A stretch of DNA of 64,000 nt from an uncultured Candidatus Entotheonella sp. (GTDB lineage Bacteria > Tectomicrobia > Entotheonellia > Entotheonellales > Entotheonellaceae): NCBI GenBank assembly GCA_958295825.1, contig OY282375.1, positions 4,077,489 through 4,141,488 of the forward strand, read 5' to 3'. The translations under genes and the position numbers were made by a program. Of the stretch, positions 63,120 to 64,000 are shown piece after piece. Position 1 is the first letter of the stretch; each line of letters starts with the position of its first letter. The notes under the pieces are model-generated. The model was not told where the DNA came from, did not search any database, and saw nothing but the letters and a program-made list of their open reading frames with translations.

Positions 63120-63771
63120 ATTGATCCTTCTTTTACATGGACTTCGTTCCATCATGAATTCGGCATATCTGTGATTTGCCGACGTTCCGGTATTTGCACG
63201 CAGGTAACCCGGCGACCTGGCAGGCTTCCATACAAGTAGAAACCCGTCTTCATACAGGGAGCGTGGCCGGAGACGGTCCGCCTCCCCTTGGCAGAGGGAG
63301 CGGCCCCAGCCGGAGCCAATCAGGCGGGTGGGTTAGGAAATATGGGCACCTTTCGTTTCAACGTACACGGCGTAAAGCGAGTCGACCCGTGCTTGGTAAT
63401 CATGTGAATGTCAACAGACTCTAGTGACAGGGGGCCGTATGTTAGGGTCCACAAGACTCCAAATGATGCTCGTGAACGATGGGCTATTGTAGCCTTGGAT
63501 TGGGACGGCGGCCTCCTCATCTGGATTCAGGTGGTTCCACTCTACTCACGACCATCCAAACAGAGGTGGCTGGGGCAACATGAGTTGTCATTCCGACCTT
63601 GCTAAATGAATCCGTATTGGGGGCACTGGGAACTTCCTGCCGCGCGTAGGGATAAAGTGTGAAGGCCTTTCTGGATGGAGAAGTCAAAGGTAAAAAATTG
63701 GCCGAATTCTGGCGCGGTCACTGCTGTAATTTATTCTCCTTCAGTCCATGCTGCTGGCGTCAACTTCTTCG
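63120..63771. other. No recognisable gene
   Basis: An open frame of 65 codons at 63408-63605 (+) encodes RGPYVRVHKTPNDARERWAIVALDWDGGLLIWI and matches nothing I know. A GAGCGGCCCCAGCCGGAG stretch at 63297-63314 recurs nearly unchanged at 63979-63996. The region is probably intergenic or relic DNA. Confidence 0.4.
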
Positions 63772-64000
63772 TCAAGTAGACAGATCATAAGCGGTGTGCC
63801 GTCGCAGCCGGAACCCGGCGCTGGACCATCCCGCCTTCTCCAGCCGAATCGTCATCTCCGGTGAAATCGCCGAATGCCCATTCAGGACATACGAAAGCGT
63901 GTGACGGCCCACACCTAACCCCTTCGCCGTCTCTCGGTTCGTAGGGGAAGCGAAACTGAATCTCCGGCCGGAACGCGGGGAGCGGCCCCGGCCGGAATCC
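63772..64000 (-). pseudogene. HigA-like HTH antitoxin fragment
   Basis: The minus strand reads [53 protein letters not shown] and stops at 63772. This is the second half of a HigA/XRE helix-turn-helix antitoxin (compare the family pattern TLSRVLNGHAGISPEMALRLEK). Upstream the frame runs into a GC-rich repeat ([12 protein letters not shown]) in place of the normal N-terminus, and the window ends. No HigB toxin is seen. Probably a truncated remnant. Confidence 0.65.

Overview
The window looks like a chromosomal segment of a GC-rich, diderm (lipopolysaccharide-making) bacterium. Envelope genes (lolC/E, lolD, bamA, skp, lpxD, fabZ, lpxA, lpxI, lpxB, waaA) show the outer membrane. The lpxA, Gfo/Idh, lpxI, lpxB order and a ClpC-type unfoldase recall deltaproteobacterial and related uncultured lineages (Tectomicrobia- or Binatota-like groups are possible). 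The abundance of DUF1501/DUF1800, NHL-repeat and luciferase-like monooxygenase genes fits such lineages, but I cannot name a taxon from sequence alone.

Layout. 1-15.6 kb is a dense, conserved housekeeping block on the + strand: prfB (3' part), a lipoprotein-export transporter, clpC, then bamA-skp-lpxD-fabZ-lpxA-gnnA-like-lpxI-lpxB-DUF374-waaA, many of these genes overlapping by 1-16 bases. 15.6-28.5 kb is a patchwork of intact genes (MerR regulator, crotonase, CYTH protein, purQ, purB, serS) and mobile-element debris. It contains an orphan CRISPR adaptation module (cas4-cas1 fusion plus cas2, with no array or effector in view), a fused mazEF relic, a broken vapBC-type pair, a full-length but frameshifted IS5/IS427-type element and several transposase relics. 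28.5-33 kb holds a methyltransferase, a PAC2 protein, an FAD oxidase and a TerC transporter.

33.3-37.9 kb is a compositionally distinct, lower-GC cassette of three tightly coupled genes: a HerA-type DNA translocase (split by one in-frame stop), a NurA-domain nuclease with an inserted Cys cluster, and a DNA methyltransferase. Nuclease, motor and modification enzyme together suggest an anti-invader or DNA-processing system, and this is the most interesting unit here.

38-53.9 kb returns to host-like genes: a BatA-like VWA pair, NHL, DUF1501 and DUF1800 proteins, an aminotransferase, a glutaminyl cyclase, an M20 amidohydrolase, a DUF433/DUF5615 toxin-antitoxin pair, a flavin monooxygenase, murJ and a secreted alpha/beta hydrolase.

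54-61.8 kb is a type III restriction-modification locus whose mod and res genes are separated by a TIGR04255 protein, a chimeric ORF carrying a 103-base antisense copy of terC, and a frameshifted gene. It is preceded by relics of a second res gene and of a SMP-30 gene. A DEAD-box helicase and a truncated HigA-like antitoxin close the window. The overall picture is a conserved envelope/housekeeping backbone cut by at least three accessory islands with heavy gene decay.
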